DNA of 64,000 nucleotides, taken from NCBI GenBank assembly GCA_951230915.1, contig OX579633.1, positions 24,214,574 to 24,278,573 of the forward strand, written 5' to 3'. The notes beneath the pieces are model-generated. The model saw only the letters and a list, made by a program, of their open reading frames with translations, made no database searches and was not told the DNA's origin. Both the position numbers and the translations under genes were made by a program. Of this stretch, positions 1 to 12,750 are shown in pieces (within the stretch, counting starts at the first letter, position 1; each line of letters opens with the position of its first letter). Source of the stretch: Antitrichia curtipendula (Eukaryota > Streptophyta > Bryopsida > Hypnales > Leucodontaceae).

Positions 1-2992
1 GGCTGAAAGAACATCTCGTTCACCCATATCCAAAGCGTCGAATGGTCTATTATCTCGCCTGTTAAGTGGAAGAAAAATAAACGTTTAGGCCTTACACTGG
101 AACAGACCGAACTCACTTAAAAGGCTGATTTAGGTATAAAAGAAGTACACAAGAGTCTTCAAATTATGAACAAACATACAGAATAGCACAACTAGCTATC
201 TAATCGAGCTTATTTCAATACGAACATTATATGCATAACTTCTATTCTCACAAGCAAGCCTTCAAAAGGGTAGGCACACCTGTGTTGGGCAATAATCTCG
301 TGGGCACTCGCTTCCTGTTCTCTCAACACTGCCTCCTGAACTGCGGCTTCCATCCCAAACCCAGCACCATCTCTGTTATTGAAAAAAGCATGTCCATTCT
401 GTGCAAACCCTGGGCTCGGTCCTCGCTTCCACTGATCCTGTGGAGGTCCTCCTTGCCATCCGCCTGTCGTACGTTCTTGATATTCGACATCAATACTAGC
501 TTGCTCCTCAGGTACTGGGTCCCATCGAGACTTCCGTTTCCTGGGCTGCTGTGAATCCTTTGGTTTCTCTTGCGCTGCAGAATTCTCTCGAAATTGATCA
601 GGGTTTGGTTGACCCTGCAGGTGTGGCGTTGGGGCATCATGAAATCCAGTTTGTCGTTTGTGATGCGTTTGCTGTTCCAGACCTTGCGGATGTAATGAGA
701 AACCTTGACGGGGTGGATCCTGTGGTGGTGGGGTAAAACCCTGATGGGGCCAAGGGGGTCGCTGAGATTGCATATGAGGCATCTGCATATGCGCTGGAGG
801 TTGCCCTTGAGGTGCCCAGTGAGGAGGGCCCCCTCCTCCAGGCCCTGCTTGCATCATTGGAGGAAAATTGTCCCGAGCATGGGCTTGATGCTGTCCATGA
901 GATGGAAATTGAGATGATTGAGAATCTGGTAATCCACCCAAATCTGAATGGGGTTGATGTGGCTGACTTAATGGAGCACCGCTACTCAATGGTCCACCAT
1001 TAATCTCCGCGGGCAACCCATGAGTGGCAGGGTCGTTTTGAGAAGAAAGGGCATGTGGCACGGCCTGAGGCTGGGGCTGGAACTGCCCTTCATGTTGTTG
1101 GCCTTTGAGGAGCGGGAAAGGTGTGGGAGGTAGCCCAGCATGAGATGGCGCGGGACCACTGTGAGCAGGCATAGGCGCTCCAGCAGTATGAGGGGGTCCC
1201 TGGAAGGAAGGGTCGGCATGATTTCCAGGAGGGACAGGTTGAAAAGGAAATTGTTGAGGAGGAAACTGCTGAGGATGGTTAAATGGAGGTCTAGAGAAAG
1301 GAGGTTGCCCTGGGTTACCTTGGCCACCGGGATTGCTGGAATACTGCTGTGGTGGAAAATTTTGGAACTGCCCAGGGTGCTGCTGATTTGGTCGAGGAGG
1401 GAATGGACCGTTAGGCGGACCGCGGGGAAAGTGCTGGGGAGGATTTTGCATGTTCGGCTGAAATGGAGGTCCTTGCTGATGAGGCGGTAGAGATCCGGGA
1501 GGCCGAAAATGGTTCATTTGCTGAAACGGAGGGCGATGATGTCCCATGAAGGGCGGACCCTTTGAGTGCGGCTGAAACTGCAGACCTGGAGCACCTCCTC
1601 CAGTAATACCAGGAGCTAGGGACCGCACTGAGTGGTTATTTTCAGAGCCATCGTCAGCTGGAACGCCCAGGGGTGGAGGCTTGTCAGATGCAGGCACTTG
1701 CCCCCCTTTCATCCCTGTCAAAACACACAGTTTTCAGCTCATATTTAGGCATCAGTCTCATAAAAGGAGCAACACATTAAAACCCATCACTGACGGTACG
1801 CGGTGCATATGAGCATCATAGATTTACCATGTTGCGCTCGCAGCACGATACACTACACAACCAGGTACACTCTGCTGCACATACAAATTTCTACGAGGGT
1901 GATTCAACCCAACCCAGGGAAGAAATAGAATTTTACATCGCACAACAACCCAGACGCGTCACCAATGCAAAGCGTGTCGTGATGAAGTCGTAAAGACTGG
2001 TCAAGCAAGACTAAACCGGTGCTCGAGGGTGCCAAGCCGAAAAAGTAAGACTAGGGACCATGCTCTAAACAAAATTCATTCAGATCCTCTAAACTAGGAT
2101 TCTGAAAATGCGCTTTCTTCCTCGTTCAAACGGGAATTAAAAAATGCCAAACGATAACCAAGGTCCTGAACACAGCCTGTACTACTTTTAACATTGACAG
2201 CGAGTATCAAAGAACAAGGATATTCAGATGGAACGAACCAAGAATACTCATCAATCCCTCGAATCAATCTACCAGTAATATCCGTGCCAAATGCCCTAAT
2301 TTTTTAGGTTAGGCACCTGCAGAGATTCTGTTTTCGGTCATATGTTACCGACAGTCATGAAAATCCAATTAGCAGTTTCCGTCTGTCTGTCCATCTGATC
2401 ATTCCATCTCAAGTGCCATTCAAGATACCATTCCTAACCGGGTGCATGGAACCTTGTCCATGATACTCTAATATCATCACTCGCGAACCCTAAACTGGAC
2501 AGCCAAAATTCGGTAGGAGAACACCTGAGCGTAACCACACCTCCGAGTTCAATGTGCTCTCCAAGCGTCACTTATTAGTGATTTTTACAAATATTGAGCT
2601 GAAAAGATGTCAATGACTCTCGATGCAATTCATTTCTCACGCACTGCGAGAGTTTCAGGCTCCAGCTAATTACAATGTATTGAGCTTCATGTGAATATTC
2701 TTGAACCAATACAGAAACCATGAAAAGCGCAAGAACAGCCTCAGTAAAACACTGCCGTTACAATCTCTCACAACAGAAAAACAAGAAGCAGAACATTACC
2801 TCAAACAGTCCAAAAAACCTCCAGAGCTCACTCCAAACTTACGCAACGAAAGCAAACCACAAAATTGCGCATTTCGGCGGTGCAATGCAAGGCAGAACAG
2901 GATAGGCAAGCCAACGAGGAGTGCAAAGAAAGGAGGAGGGAATCCTTACAGGCCGGCATGGTAAGGTCGCGGCCTCGGCCCCGGCCCGCCAT
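1..2992 (-). CDS. Pro/Gln-rich nuclear protein, probable RNA-processing factor (5' part, three exons)
   Basis: Partial gene; the 3' part lies left of the window. I read exon 1 at 2992-2950, exon 2 at 1714-280 and the start of exon 3 at 58-1. Exon 1 encodes MAGRGRGRDLTMPA and ends in T before GTAAGG; exon 2 starts with GG after TTTTGACAG, so the junction makes a Trp codon and the frame continues. Exon 2 ends ...EIIAQH+AG before GTGTGCC and exon 3 (after TTAACAG) supplies G to give Arg, then RDNRPFDALDMGERD. The protein has an RGRGR start, about 370 residues dominated by Pro, Gln, Gly and His, and a basic KRKSRWDP motif of the kind found in splicing and RNA-binding proteins, followed by a helical Glu/Ala-rich stretch. 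No RRM, KH or SURP fold can be seen in the part present. Family name unknown; the role in RNA processing is inferred from the motif. Confidence 0.75.
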
Positions 2993-3460
2993 GGGAGAGT
3001 GCGCCGAGTCCGGGAGGCGACGCCACAGAGGAAGAATATCCGAGAAGGAGAGGCGAAGCCAATATTGGACCCAGTAACTTGGTGGATTGTATGGAAACCA
3101 GCAAGGCCACCTTCGATCCTCCTTGGAGCGGCAGGACCTCCCTGTCAAGGGACAAGAGTTGAGGAAGAGAGAGAGACGACTCCAAGTCGGATTAGGGTTT
3201 TCGAGTTGAACTACCAGGGCTCCGTCGTCATCCGACCATCTACGTTCATCAACACCACTTTCATCCTGGATGCCTTCGCTTTCAGCACGCTATGCCGTCC
3301 AACAATTAACTTCACTGTAGCAACAGTAGAATTTACAATACAGGTTCCGGTGGTGCAGCAAAATATATATATTCCTAAAAATAGATGTCGGAATTTTAGA
3401 ATTTTCTTAGTAGATTTTTTTTTATTTGCATGGAAAAACTGAATCTTTATATATTTTAGC
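2993..3460 (-). promoter_or_regulatory. Probable 5' UTR and promoter region of the Pro/Gln-rich gene
   Basis: The stretch just upstream of the ATG (read on the minus strand) is relatively GC-rich up to about 3200 and then becomes AT-rich. No clear TATA box is seen. The assignment rests on position only. Confidence 0.35.
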
Positions 3461-4030
3461 AACTGCCAAAGCACACTAGTATGCCTTGTGCTGTTGCCGC
3501 AGCCCAAAAAGTAAAAGTAAAAGTAAAAGTATTTTTTTAATTTTTTTAATTCATAAAACTTTTGAAATTCAATATCTTCTCTTCTACGAGTTGGACCACC
3601 ATAAAACAAAGTCCATGCACTCTTTCTCGTATAAAGAACTTTTTAATAGTATCATGAACACAATTGGGAGACACATGAATTGAGGGATGCACAATCTCAC
3701 CATAATATAGCAAACAAAGCAATCAACCCAATTTAATGTATAGATAATTCAATGCACATACCAGTGTGATGTGCCATTGCCATAGCCAAAATTAAAATAA
3801 ACATAATTTTCTAATTTTTTTATTCATGATTATTCATTAAAAATTTGAAATTCAATATTTTTTCTTCCGTAAGTCAAAACACCATGAAACAAAGCATGTG
3901 CACTCTTCTTTGCCGAGATCTTTCTGAAGGTATCAAGAATGCTGTTGGGGAACACACGGTCCAAGAGATCTCACTATGACAAATAAAACAAACACATAAC
4001 CTAACATAGTGGATGGATTTGCCAACTTCA
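3460..4030. repeat. Two tandem copies of a 285-bp intergenic repeat
   Basis: A unit starting near GTGCTGTTGCCGCAGCC (3489) returns near GTGCCATTGCCATAGCC (3774). Both copies then hold a T-rich run, TTTGAAATTCAATAT, and a block ATGAAACAAAGC/ATAAAACAAAGT followed by ...GCACTC. Further copies of the same unit lie at 11.95-12.75 kb. No coding capacity. Confidence 0.6.
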
Positions 4031-4065
4031 ATTAATTATTTGGCAAGGAATGTTGAACCTCACCA

Positions 4066-4069
<4 letters not shown>

Positions 4070-4126
<57 letters not shown>
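4070..4126. repeat. (TA)n microsatellite
   Basis: Uninterrupted alternating TA run of about 57 bp. Confidence 0.97.
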
Positions 4127-4129
<3 letters not shown>

Positions 4130-6050
4130 GTAGGCTTCAGTGGATGTCAAAGTTGAAAGTTAGTGTGGGATTTTTAAAGCCCAAGTTTGCCCTCATCATT
4201 GATTGGTTAATTGTACAAGGTTCATATTGCCTATAGTAAAGATTTTTCATTTTCAAATTCTAATTTGGACTATCCTATTAATTTTTTTAAATGTCATTTA
4301 TGGATGAAAAGTGATATTAGCAAAGGTGTGAATATACCTTTCATCTCATTAGATGAAATTTAACTAGTCTAAAGGGATGTGAGTTTTCATGAGTTTCTAG
4401 ATTGTAAAAACTTGCCTATAGCAACAAGCTGTCGTGGCCAAGAGATTGCCATGTCAGATAATAATAATAAATAATAATTTTTTAATTTATTTTTTAATCT
4501 TATATTATTATTATTATTATTATCTATTTATTTATTTTGTTTAAATAATCTTTAAAAAAAATTTAAATTTTGGCCAACACTAGCTAGTTCACAACAAAGG
4601 AAATGGGCCTAAAATAGCCCTCTAATGTCCCCCCAAAACATCTAATGATATATAAATCCCTTTATTATTTCAAGCTTTAAAATATAGTCATATTTTAAAG
4701 GTAAAATAATCATTGAAATGCATGGCAAGTATCTTATGGTCAAAAAATAGTGTGGCAAATGTTTAAAATATTCTAAAATGTCTAAGGGGAGTTGCAATCT
4801 AATATACATAATTTTTTTTTGTCAAAGTGCACTATGAAGTGTGTTTTGATGAATTGAAATTGTCGGATGTAAATACACATTGAACTTGATGTAAAAAACG
4901 ACCATCCAAATAAAATAAAATAAAAACTTTTAAATTTGCAAATGTTCTAAATTGTACACCAACAATTGATTTGCCATAATGCATTGTATACACTACACTT
5001 ACAAATCTTGTTGATAATAATTAAAATAATTATCATAAAATTTACTCCACAACATAGATCTTTATAATTGCAATGATTGTATAGATTTAATCACATTGCT
5101 TTAGGAATTATTTGTATAAATTTTTTACTTCTTATTATTTCAAATGTATATTTTATATAGATTCTAAGGATAAGATTGCCTTGAGTTTTTTATAAATGAA
5201 AGTCATTAATTAGTTGTAATAAAAGAGGGTGAATATTCAAAAATAAATTTGGTGCAAATATCAAATTTTGGTCCCTAGAAATAGTGCAATCGTGCATTTT
5301 ATGCACCTTAAGCAAGGTCTTGAGTGTATATTGAGACCCTATGTACCCCAGTGTACAATTGGCCCCTTTAATATAAAATATTATATGCAATGTATATAAG
5401 TGCATTGAAAAATATGATTGTTATATTAAAATATAACAAAATAATACCATTAGATTGGCAATTCAATAATTAACATTTTTCATTTGCATGTCATTTTTGA
5501 CATCTAAGCATTATTGTGGTCAAACATGCCACCTTACAAGTAGTATACATGACCATTTAAAACTTTTGAGACAAGTGGAAGGTATAATATTGGTTCAAAT
5601 TGGAAGTGGCTCAATTCCAATACGAACCTTTTTTTTTAATAATGTATACCTCAATTCATGTGCCTTTTGTGTCAAAGAGCATGTTGTATGAGCTTCTTAG
5701 ACCATTAAGGATTACATTCTACACATCAATTTTGAAATTCAATTTTTATATCAATTTCCAATCAAATCCAACCAAACGTATGACATTTGATCAAACTTTA
5801 ACCCTTAAGCACTCCAATAGCTTCATTTTGAAAGATGATGTAAACTTGTTGTTTAAGCAATATTTTGTTCAAATAACTTTTCATTCATTTAAAGAAATAT
5901 TGGAGTCCTTGAAAGATAGCCTTCTTTCATGACTAATTTGATGAAAATAAGGCCAAAACATTTGTAGAAAGATAGGGAGTATGATACAATTGAACAAAAA
6001 TTCAAAAAAACATTGAGGCATTGAAGGGTTAATGAATTACTCCGTGCTAA
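4127..6050. other. AT-rich intergenic DNA, no gene recognised
   Basis: Only short chance reading frames. Near 5798 (TTTAACCCTTAAGC) and 6020 (TTGAAGGGTTAATG) two short sequences are in inverted orientation, perhaps the ends of a small decayed element. Confidence 0.5.
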
Positions 6051-6059
6051 GTATATGAT

Positions 6060-6835
6060 CTCTCATGAAAAAGTAGCAGGGGCCGGTGTGAACACAGCTC
6101 AGCGCTTCACCATCCCGAGACTTATCGCGCTCTCCGAAGAGCTTGCAACATTTCGTTGAGATTTCTGCTGCCAAAGCTAAGCTACAATCCTGCTGTATTC
6201 AGTCCTGCACATACCAAGCGCAGATTTCCACAGCTTCTCCTTAATTGCTGCAATTAAGGAGATGCTTATGCCAGTTGCCTCTCCTTGTGGAAGATTCCGG
6301 AGCTTGCATGCTTCACCGGTGTCTGAATTGGTACATTGGTATTCGAAGCATCGTCGGTGCTAAGAGATTTTCCTCATCCCTTCTCCGTTGTGACGAAGTG
6401 ATCCATGAACTGGAGTTAGTTCCTTGGGACATATTTTTGTGTTTGGAGATCTGAAAAGACAAGGATGAAAGGTATGCAGGTTTATGTAGCGTTTACGAGG
6501 GGCATCCTGTTGCAAGTCGACTCTTATGTCCATGAATTGGTGATTTGGTGAATTTGTTTGCAGGACAATTCCTCCTCCAGCAGTAGTTTCGTTCTTATGT
6601 AATATGGCATCAGACACGGATGTATCAAGGAGTCGTGGCTGGGGTTGATGGTGCTCATTATTGGCTTCATCACTAAACCCTAAGAGCAGGTTTTCGTTTG
6701 AGCGGGTTTTTTGAATTGAAAGTGTCATGAAGACTTGTGCGTAACATTGATCTTGGAAGGCATTACCAAGCGGAAATATTAGGAGTTTTTTTTCTGGTGC
6801 AATCCTGTGAAAATCGGTGATGATACTGATACGAA
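6060..6835 (+). promoter_or_regulatory. Probable promoter/5' UTR of the MSL gene
   Basis: Base composition rises from AT-rich to mixed at about 6080 and stays so to the ATG at 6836. No other gene is supported here. Exact start of transcription is not visible. Confidence 0.35.
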
Positions 6836-9800
6836 ATGATGGCTCTGCGGATGCGGGAGATCATTCAAATGGATGCTGCAGCAAGCAGATTGCAGCCCCT
6901 TGCGATCAAGCCCTTCAAGCTGAGAGTCATCTCAAGGCATGCCACTCCGGTTAACTTATTAGTCTGGAATGGGAGGCAACACCATCACCACCATCCATGG
7001 GGGTCTCATTACAAGTTGGCCCTGCAGGGCGCTCCGAGCTGGTCAATGGGCACAAGCTGTGTGTCCTTTGGCACAACATCCAGAAGAAGGGATCCAAGCT
7101 TTCTTGAGATTAGGGCTACAGCTTCTCTTATTAAATCCGGCTTTGGGTTTATTAAAGGGTGTGGGCATGCCAGAAGGCTTTTTTTGTATCTGCTTCCCAA
7201 GTGCGTGGGCATTGCAAGGGATAGAGAAGGTGCTTTGGTTGTTGTGCGCCCTGGGAGCACAGCTGTCGTGCTTTCAATTGTGGCTTGGATTGTGTTGCCA
7301 AAGATGTTACGTCGAATGTACTCCTACATGGAAACTGCCCCAACCACAAAGATGCTGATCGGACATACACCGCTGGAGAAAGTGCTGGAAAGGGTGCCAT
7401 ATGAGCTTAGTATGTGTGGAGCTCTGGAGGACCCCGCCCGATTGCTTGCAGCAATGGTTGCCTTCTCCCACATGTAAGAGTTAGCACCTTCCCTAACCAA
7501 CTCTTAGATCAGTGCGAGTCAGCAGCCATGCGGAATGTTGTTGCTTATGACACAATGCGACGTGCGTACAGTAAGGTGGAGTATACTATTTGTTGTCACT
7601 TTAAGCATTCTAACATATGTAGGAGTGTGATTTTTGGGAGATGTAATGAGATGTAGAAAGATCTTTGGAGTACAAGAGCTGAATCTGTGTAGATCAAATT
7701 TTTATCTCTGTGGACGAATTTCTTATGCAATTTTGAAGGAGGGGCTGTAGACCATTATATGTGCCAGTGGCAACCCCATTTCTATTCAAATATCAGTGGC
7801 CGTAGGCATTTAGTCAAGTCATGCTTACACCAGTTGCTCATGAGTCCAACCAAGTAGATGTGTAGATGAGTTATTGGAAATAGGGGTCAGAATAGGGCCT
7901 CTGCTTTCGTACACAAGAGTTCCCAAGTGTTGACATTGGGACCAATTTCTTCACTTTCACGCTGCTTTCTCTTCTATCTTACATTGAGAGGAATTACGAA
8001 TTCAAGGTTTATCTTGTAGTGCTGACCATCCGGCAGTAATGATGGTTTTAAAGCTTTGTTAAGCCGGTCAATGCTGTCTCCACTTCAATCTGCTGTTTTG
8101 GTGGGTTCAGGGCGTACACGGTGGCACCCACATCCGTGGCGGCAAATTATCTAACACAGATCTGGAGTGGGGCCACAGTTGTGTGCATGGTTTGGTTCCT
8201 ATACCGCTGGAAAACCAATGTATTTGCACGAATTGTCACGGGGAAGTCATTTTCTGGACCTGACAAGGAGCGGTACCTGACCATGGATCACTTGTCATCA
8301 CTGGGGTTACTCATCCTGGGCTGCATGGCCGTAGCTGAAGCCTGTGGAATGGCTGTGCAATCAGTCTTGACTGTGGGAGGTATAGGAGGTGCGCACCAAT
8401 TACCAAGATAGATTTGGTTGTCGCCTTTCTCTCCAAAAGGATTTTGGATTTCTGAATTTTTTTATCGTCCGTGAGGTCATGTTTAAATATGCACATTGAT
8501 GATTTTATTTGGTGAAAGTGCATCTGTGAATATAATGAACATCCTTGTTCGTCAGTTGCAATTTAATGGTGCAGGAGTAGCAACGGCTTTCGCTGCCAAG
8601 GACGTAATGGGGAACATGCTGTGTGGCGTTGGACTCCAGTTCTCGAGGCCGTTTTCAATCGGTGACTTTATAACAGTACACTTCGTAACTATATCCAAAA
8701 CAGACGCTTCATTCTCGCTGGTCTTTGGGACAGATCTAGTCTCTTCTTCTCTCCCCTTCTTCTACACTTACTAGATCCGAGTCTTACAGCTGCTCATCTT
8801 TATTTTGCGAATCTACGTCCTTGAGTGTGAAAAAGTTGCCTTTCTCTCTAAGTCTAAATGTCTCTCCAAATCTACATGAACTCTTTGCTGACCGGCGGAG
8901 TAGAATTACCAGAATGGGGTGCTGAGGAATCATGGGAAGGGATCATGGGAGTTCAAAAGAATCCGCTATTGCATTCTTTCAAACTGCTCATGATCCCTCC
9001 CCCGATCCCTCAACTCCACATTCTGATAGTGTAGTAATTTGAGTTGCATTACCTGGCGCCTTCATTGAATTCAATCGTAGAGTAGATTAATGCATTGAGA
9101 AGAAATTGTGTGGAACATGTAGCTCATTCATGAAAGTGGTCCAAGAGCGGGGCGGCCAGTAGCGTCGTGTTCAAACTTTGAACTGTTTAATGATGGACCG
9201 TCTCCAATTCCAGCCATAGACGTGAGCTACTCCATTACTGACACGGATTAGTTGGTTCTGATGTAAGTGATGAGTTAATATGCATGGTTTGTGTCAAGGC
9301 CAATACACATGATTTGTGATTCATTATAACGTATTCCAGACTGTACTGTCAACATTCCAACAACTTTTGTCACGTCTAACATGAAATAATATTTATTTTG
9401 TGAAAGATTCTTAAACGGCGAAGTTTCTGGGTGGGATGGCAGGCTGGACCTGTGACTGGTCAGGTGGTAGAGATGGGCGTACACTCTACTCTGTTGTTGA
9501 ATACAGACAAGTTTCCCATCATTGTTCCCAACTCGTTCTTCTCCAGCCAGGTGATTCCTTGATGGCTTTCTAAAACCATTCCTGAATATAAAAATCGAAT
9601 GTTCCTTGCAATGACATTGAAACCAAATCTTCTTCCAAAATGTGTCTGGCAGGTGATTGTTAACAAGTCTCGTGTGCAATGGAGAGGAATGGCATTTTCT
9701 CTGCCGATACGGCTTCAGGATTTAAACAGAGTGCCGACCATATCAGCTGAAGTGCGCAAGATGCTGACTGAACACCCGAAAGTTTACTTAGAGACTGAAC

Positions 9801-11117
9801 TCCCTCGGTGTCACGTCAGCAGAGTTGGGGGATTATCGTTGGAACTGAACGTGACTTGCAATCTCAAACCTATGGTAAAGTGCTCAACTCTCACCACTTT
9901 GCACAATGGTTATGTATTTCTTCAAATATCCAGATTAGAAGAAAACATTGCAGATTAGTCACGGAGTTCTATTTAATGTCCCAGTAGTTGACTATCTATT
10001 TGGTAAACACTTATTTACTTCAAATGAAACACTAAATTTCACGTAGTTCTTCATTTTGAATGTAGTTAAGCTCACCGAAGGAAATTTAGCTCCAGTAACC
10101 TACTTTTTATTCCATTTTGGATGTTTGAAAAATTGTCAACCTTGCAATTTTTGTTGCCCTTTGAAAGCATCCTCTAGAAAGCTTCATGTATACTACATTT
10201 TGATCTGTTTATATTTAATTTCTCTCAAGAAGTACATCAATTATAACATGATGTTTATCATTGTTATCTCCATTTTTGCTAAATAATTTTTGCTAATTTA
10301 ATTATTTTTGTTACTATTATTTTCTCAAATAAAATGATAGTAAGAAAAATCATTGTAACAATTTCTAAGCGCTCAAACGACCATTTTATGGTCGCTGCCC
10401 GACTTCGGGCAGATTTTTCGGGCAGAAAAAAACTTTTTTCAATTTCTTTTATTTTTTTATTTTTTAAAAGATTGGATTGTCTTTCAATATTTATATTCAA
10501 AACTAAGATCGCTACGGTCAAACAAAAACTATAAGAGAAATAGCATAAAGAGTCTAGTATTGCCTAGTGTTGAAAAACTTACTATTTGGGGAAAGTGTTG
10601 GTGTTTTCATTACTGGATCTTATGCATTTTTTCACAAATCAATAGAAACCACAATTTTGACCAATCAAAAAAAAATTCAATTGCTAAAGTTAGAAATTGT
10701 ATTTTTGGTGAATTTTTGAAGTTATATCTTCAAAATTCATTTGAAGAGAATCTAAGAATAATTTTACAATTTTGACCATACGGATATTTTCTTCTTTTTG
10801 TGCTTCACATTGTCTATTTTAATGCAAACTTCAAAAAAGTTGTAGAACTTATATTTTATAACACATTTGTGTTTTGTCCAAACCCCTTGGGCTTTTAGGG
10901 GTTAAACAAAATCACATCAGTTTATTCATGAAGAGGGATTATTTTATTTAATCTTCTTATCGAAGGTGCCTAGCTTTTGATGCAGGGAACAGACGAATTC
11001 CTAACGACAGAGGAAGCTCTTCTGATAGAGGTTGCCCAAATTGTCGTGAAGTCTGGGGCGCTACTTGGTTCTGATACCAGTCCTTGTTCTCTGTCAGGGG
11101 TGTGTTCAGGGTCATAA
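6836..11117 (+). CDS. MSL2/3-like: Plastid-type MscS mechanosensitive channel, MSL2/3 class (six exons)
   Basis: Six exons: 6836-7473, 8111-8388, 8575-8675, 9443-9550, 9653-9874, 10986-11117; all junctions are GT-AG and keep frame, giving 492 aa with TAA at 11115. The N-terminal 100 or so residues are basic and Ser-rich, as expected of an organelle transit peptide. Then come hydrophobic segments (for example STAVVLSIVAWIVLP), the conserved YELSMCGALEDP block, WFLYRWKTNVF, and the pore-lining MscS helix GGIGGVATAFAAKDVMGN, followed by QFSRPFSIGDFIT and the beta domain with IVPNSFFSSQVIVNKSR. Family knowledge: MSL2/3 release ions from plastids under membrane tension and affect plastid size and division. 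The C-terminus ends soon after the MscS domain, shorter than the long tails of Arabidopsis MSL2/3. A mitochondrial MSL1-type target is less likely because the motifs match the plastid class. Confidence 0.92.
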
Positions 11118-11940
11118 CATTCTTGCTCAAGTTGGTTGCCTATGCACCCTTGCAAAAGTAGGAATGAAGAGTTCTTTGTCCAGAGCACCATGAATTCAAA
11201 ATATAAAGATTTGCCAGCATCTGGTTAAAGCTTTGTCAGCTTTTCCTCAGTTCATTTGCGTGCTTCACAGTGATTGTGAGGCTTTTGAAACAAGCAGCTA
11301 TACTATGAGAGGCTTTGTCCCTATAACACTATCTCCCTTTTTGAGTGAGGTAGCTACTCAAACTTCTATCAATGCAAAACCTCCTAGCCTTCAGTTTGGT
11401 CAAGAGCCAATAAACAAATTAATGCAGTGATACACTCTACAATGATTGGGAGACTTCCAAAATAATATAATTTGATATACTATAGTCATGGCTTAGTTAG
11501 TAGAACTACTCTCAATAGACTCTTCATTCTTGCCTATTTTAAGACTAATGCTATTCTTCATCTTCTTTTTATACCATTGTAGTGAATAGTGGGAATTGTG
11601 CAACTTCTCCACTATTTCAAAATATTGTTGTGATGATTCTATAATGTTACGTGAGATTTGGAAATTAGTAAAAGGATGGAAAAGAAGTTTTTTTAAATTG
11701 TGAATATAATCAATGAGAATGAGAAGAAGAATACCACTAAATATAAGGTGAACATCAATAAAAGAGCACGTTGGGTTAATATTATTAACTGTACACATAG
11801 ATGAATACTACCAGTATTGATTTTACAAGTTGGAAAAGTTTTGTTTTTCATAGAATTACATAAGTGTGATGAATCCTTACTTTCCAAAGCTTGGACCTTA
11901 TTGTCAGCATTTGTGTGCAGAGTATCTTTGAAGAGGACTA
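11118..11940. other. 3' flank of the MSL gene, no further gene recognised
   Basis: AT-rich DNA with only chance frames; probably includes the MSL 3' UTR in its first few hundred bases. Confidence 0.4.
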
Positions 11941-12750
11941 GTTAGTGTGCCATGTGTAGTTGCCACAATCAAAACAAAAGTAATTTTTTTTTTTAAATTC
12001 AATAACTTTCATGCCGTAGATTCAAACTCCATGAAACAAAGCCCATGCAACAAAGAACGCAACATGGAGATGCACGGTCCTAGAGATCTCACCGTAACAA
12101 AATAAAACAAATAGACTACCTTAAGGTATAGCCCATGTGCCATGTGCCATTGCCATAGCCAAAATAAAAGTGAAAATAATTTTCTAATTTTTTAATTCAT
12201 TAAAACTTTGAAATTCAATAACTTTCACACTATAGTGTGAGAGGTTGTGTTATTATTATGAATAGAAGGCTTTATGTACAAAGGATTGCAAGGACTTTGT
12301 TTTGTGGCGTTTGGACGTGCCATATGGAAGTTATGGGTTTTCATAATTAAAGTTGTTTTAATTCAATTTTTTAATTTAAAAGAATCTATAACTTTCGCAA
12401 CATACATCCAAATACTATGAAATTGGCACAAATAGAAAGTTTTATGCATTAAGGAGTGCAAAGGTTTTGTTTTGTGGCGTTTGGACATGCAATGTAAAAG
12501 TTATGATTTTTCCAAAATTAAAGATAATTCAAATCAATTTCCGAATTCATAAAAACTTTGAAATTCAATAACTTTCTCATGTATGTCCAATTGCCATGAA
12601 ACAAAGTTCATGCATCCCTTTTAGCCAAGAGCTTTTGAGCAGCACCAAGAACGTCGTCAGACACCTCATGGTTTCTTATATTTCAACGTACAAAACAAAA
12701 CGAACAACATGATTTAAGGTATAGATAGAAATTTCCCATAGTAGCCAATG
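11940..12750. repeat. Cluster of units related to the 3.5-kb tandem repeat
   Basis: GTGCCATTGCCATAGCC recurs at about 12145, the CTTTGAAATTCAATAAC motif occurs three times, and the ATGAAACAAAG block appears near 12030 and 12597. Between them a block of about 171 bp is present twice in tandem (from about 12259 and 12430, each with TTTGTTTTGTGGCGTTTGGAC). Confidence 0.6.

Noticed and set aside
210..279. C-terminal continuation of the Pro/Gln-rich protein as one long exon to 210
   Set aside because: A splice donor at 279/278 and an acceptor before 58 keep the frame; the remainder is intron read-through.
4070..4126. Replication origin or centromere signal
   Set aside because: A plain TA microsatellite, with a second at 59.4 kb; no supporting structure.
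6360..6728. 122-codon minus-strand frame
   Set aside because: Lies in the MSL 5' region, no domain, no splice or promoter support.
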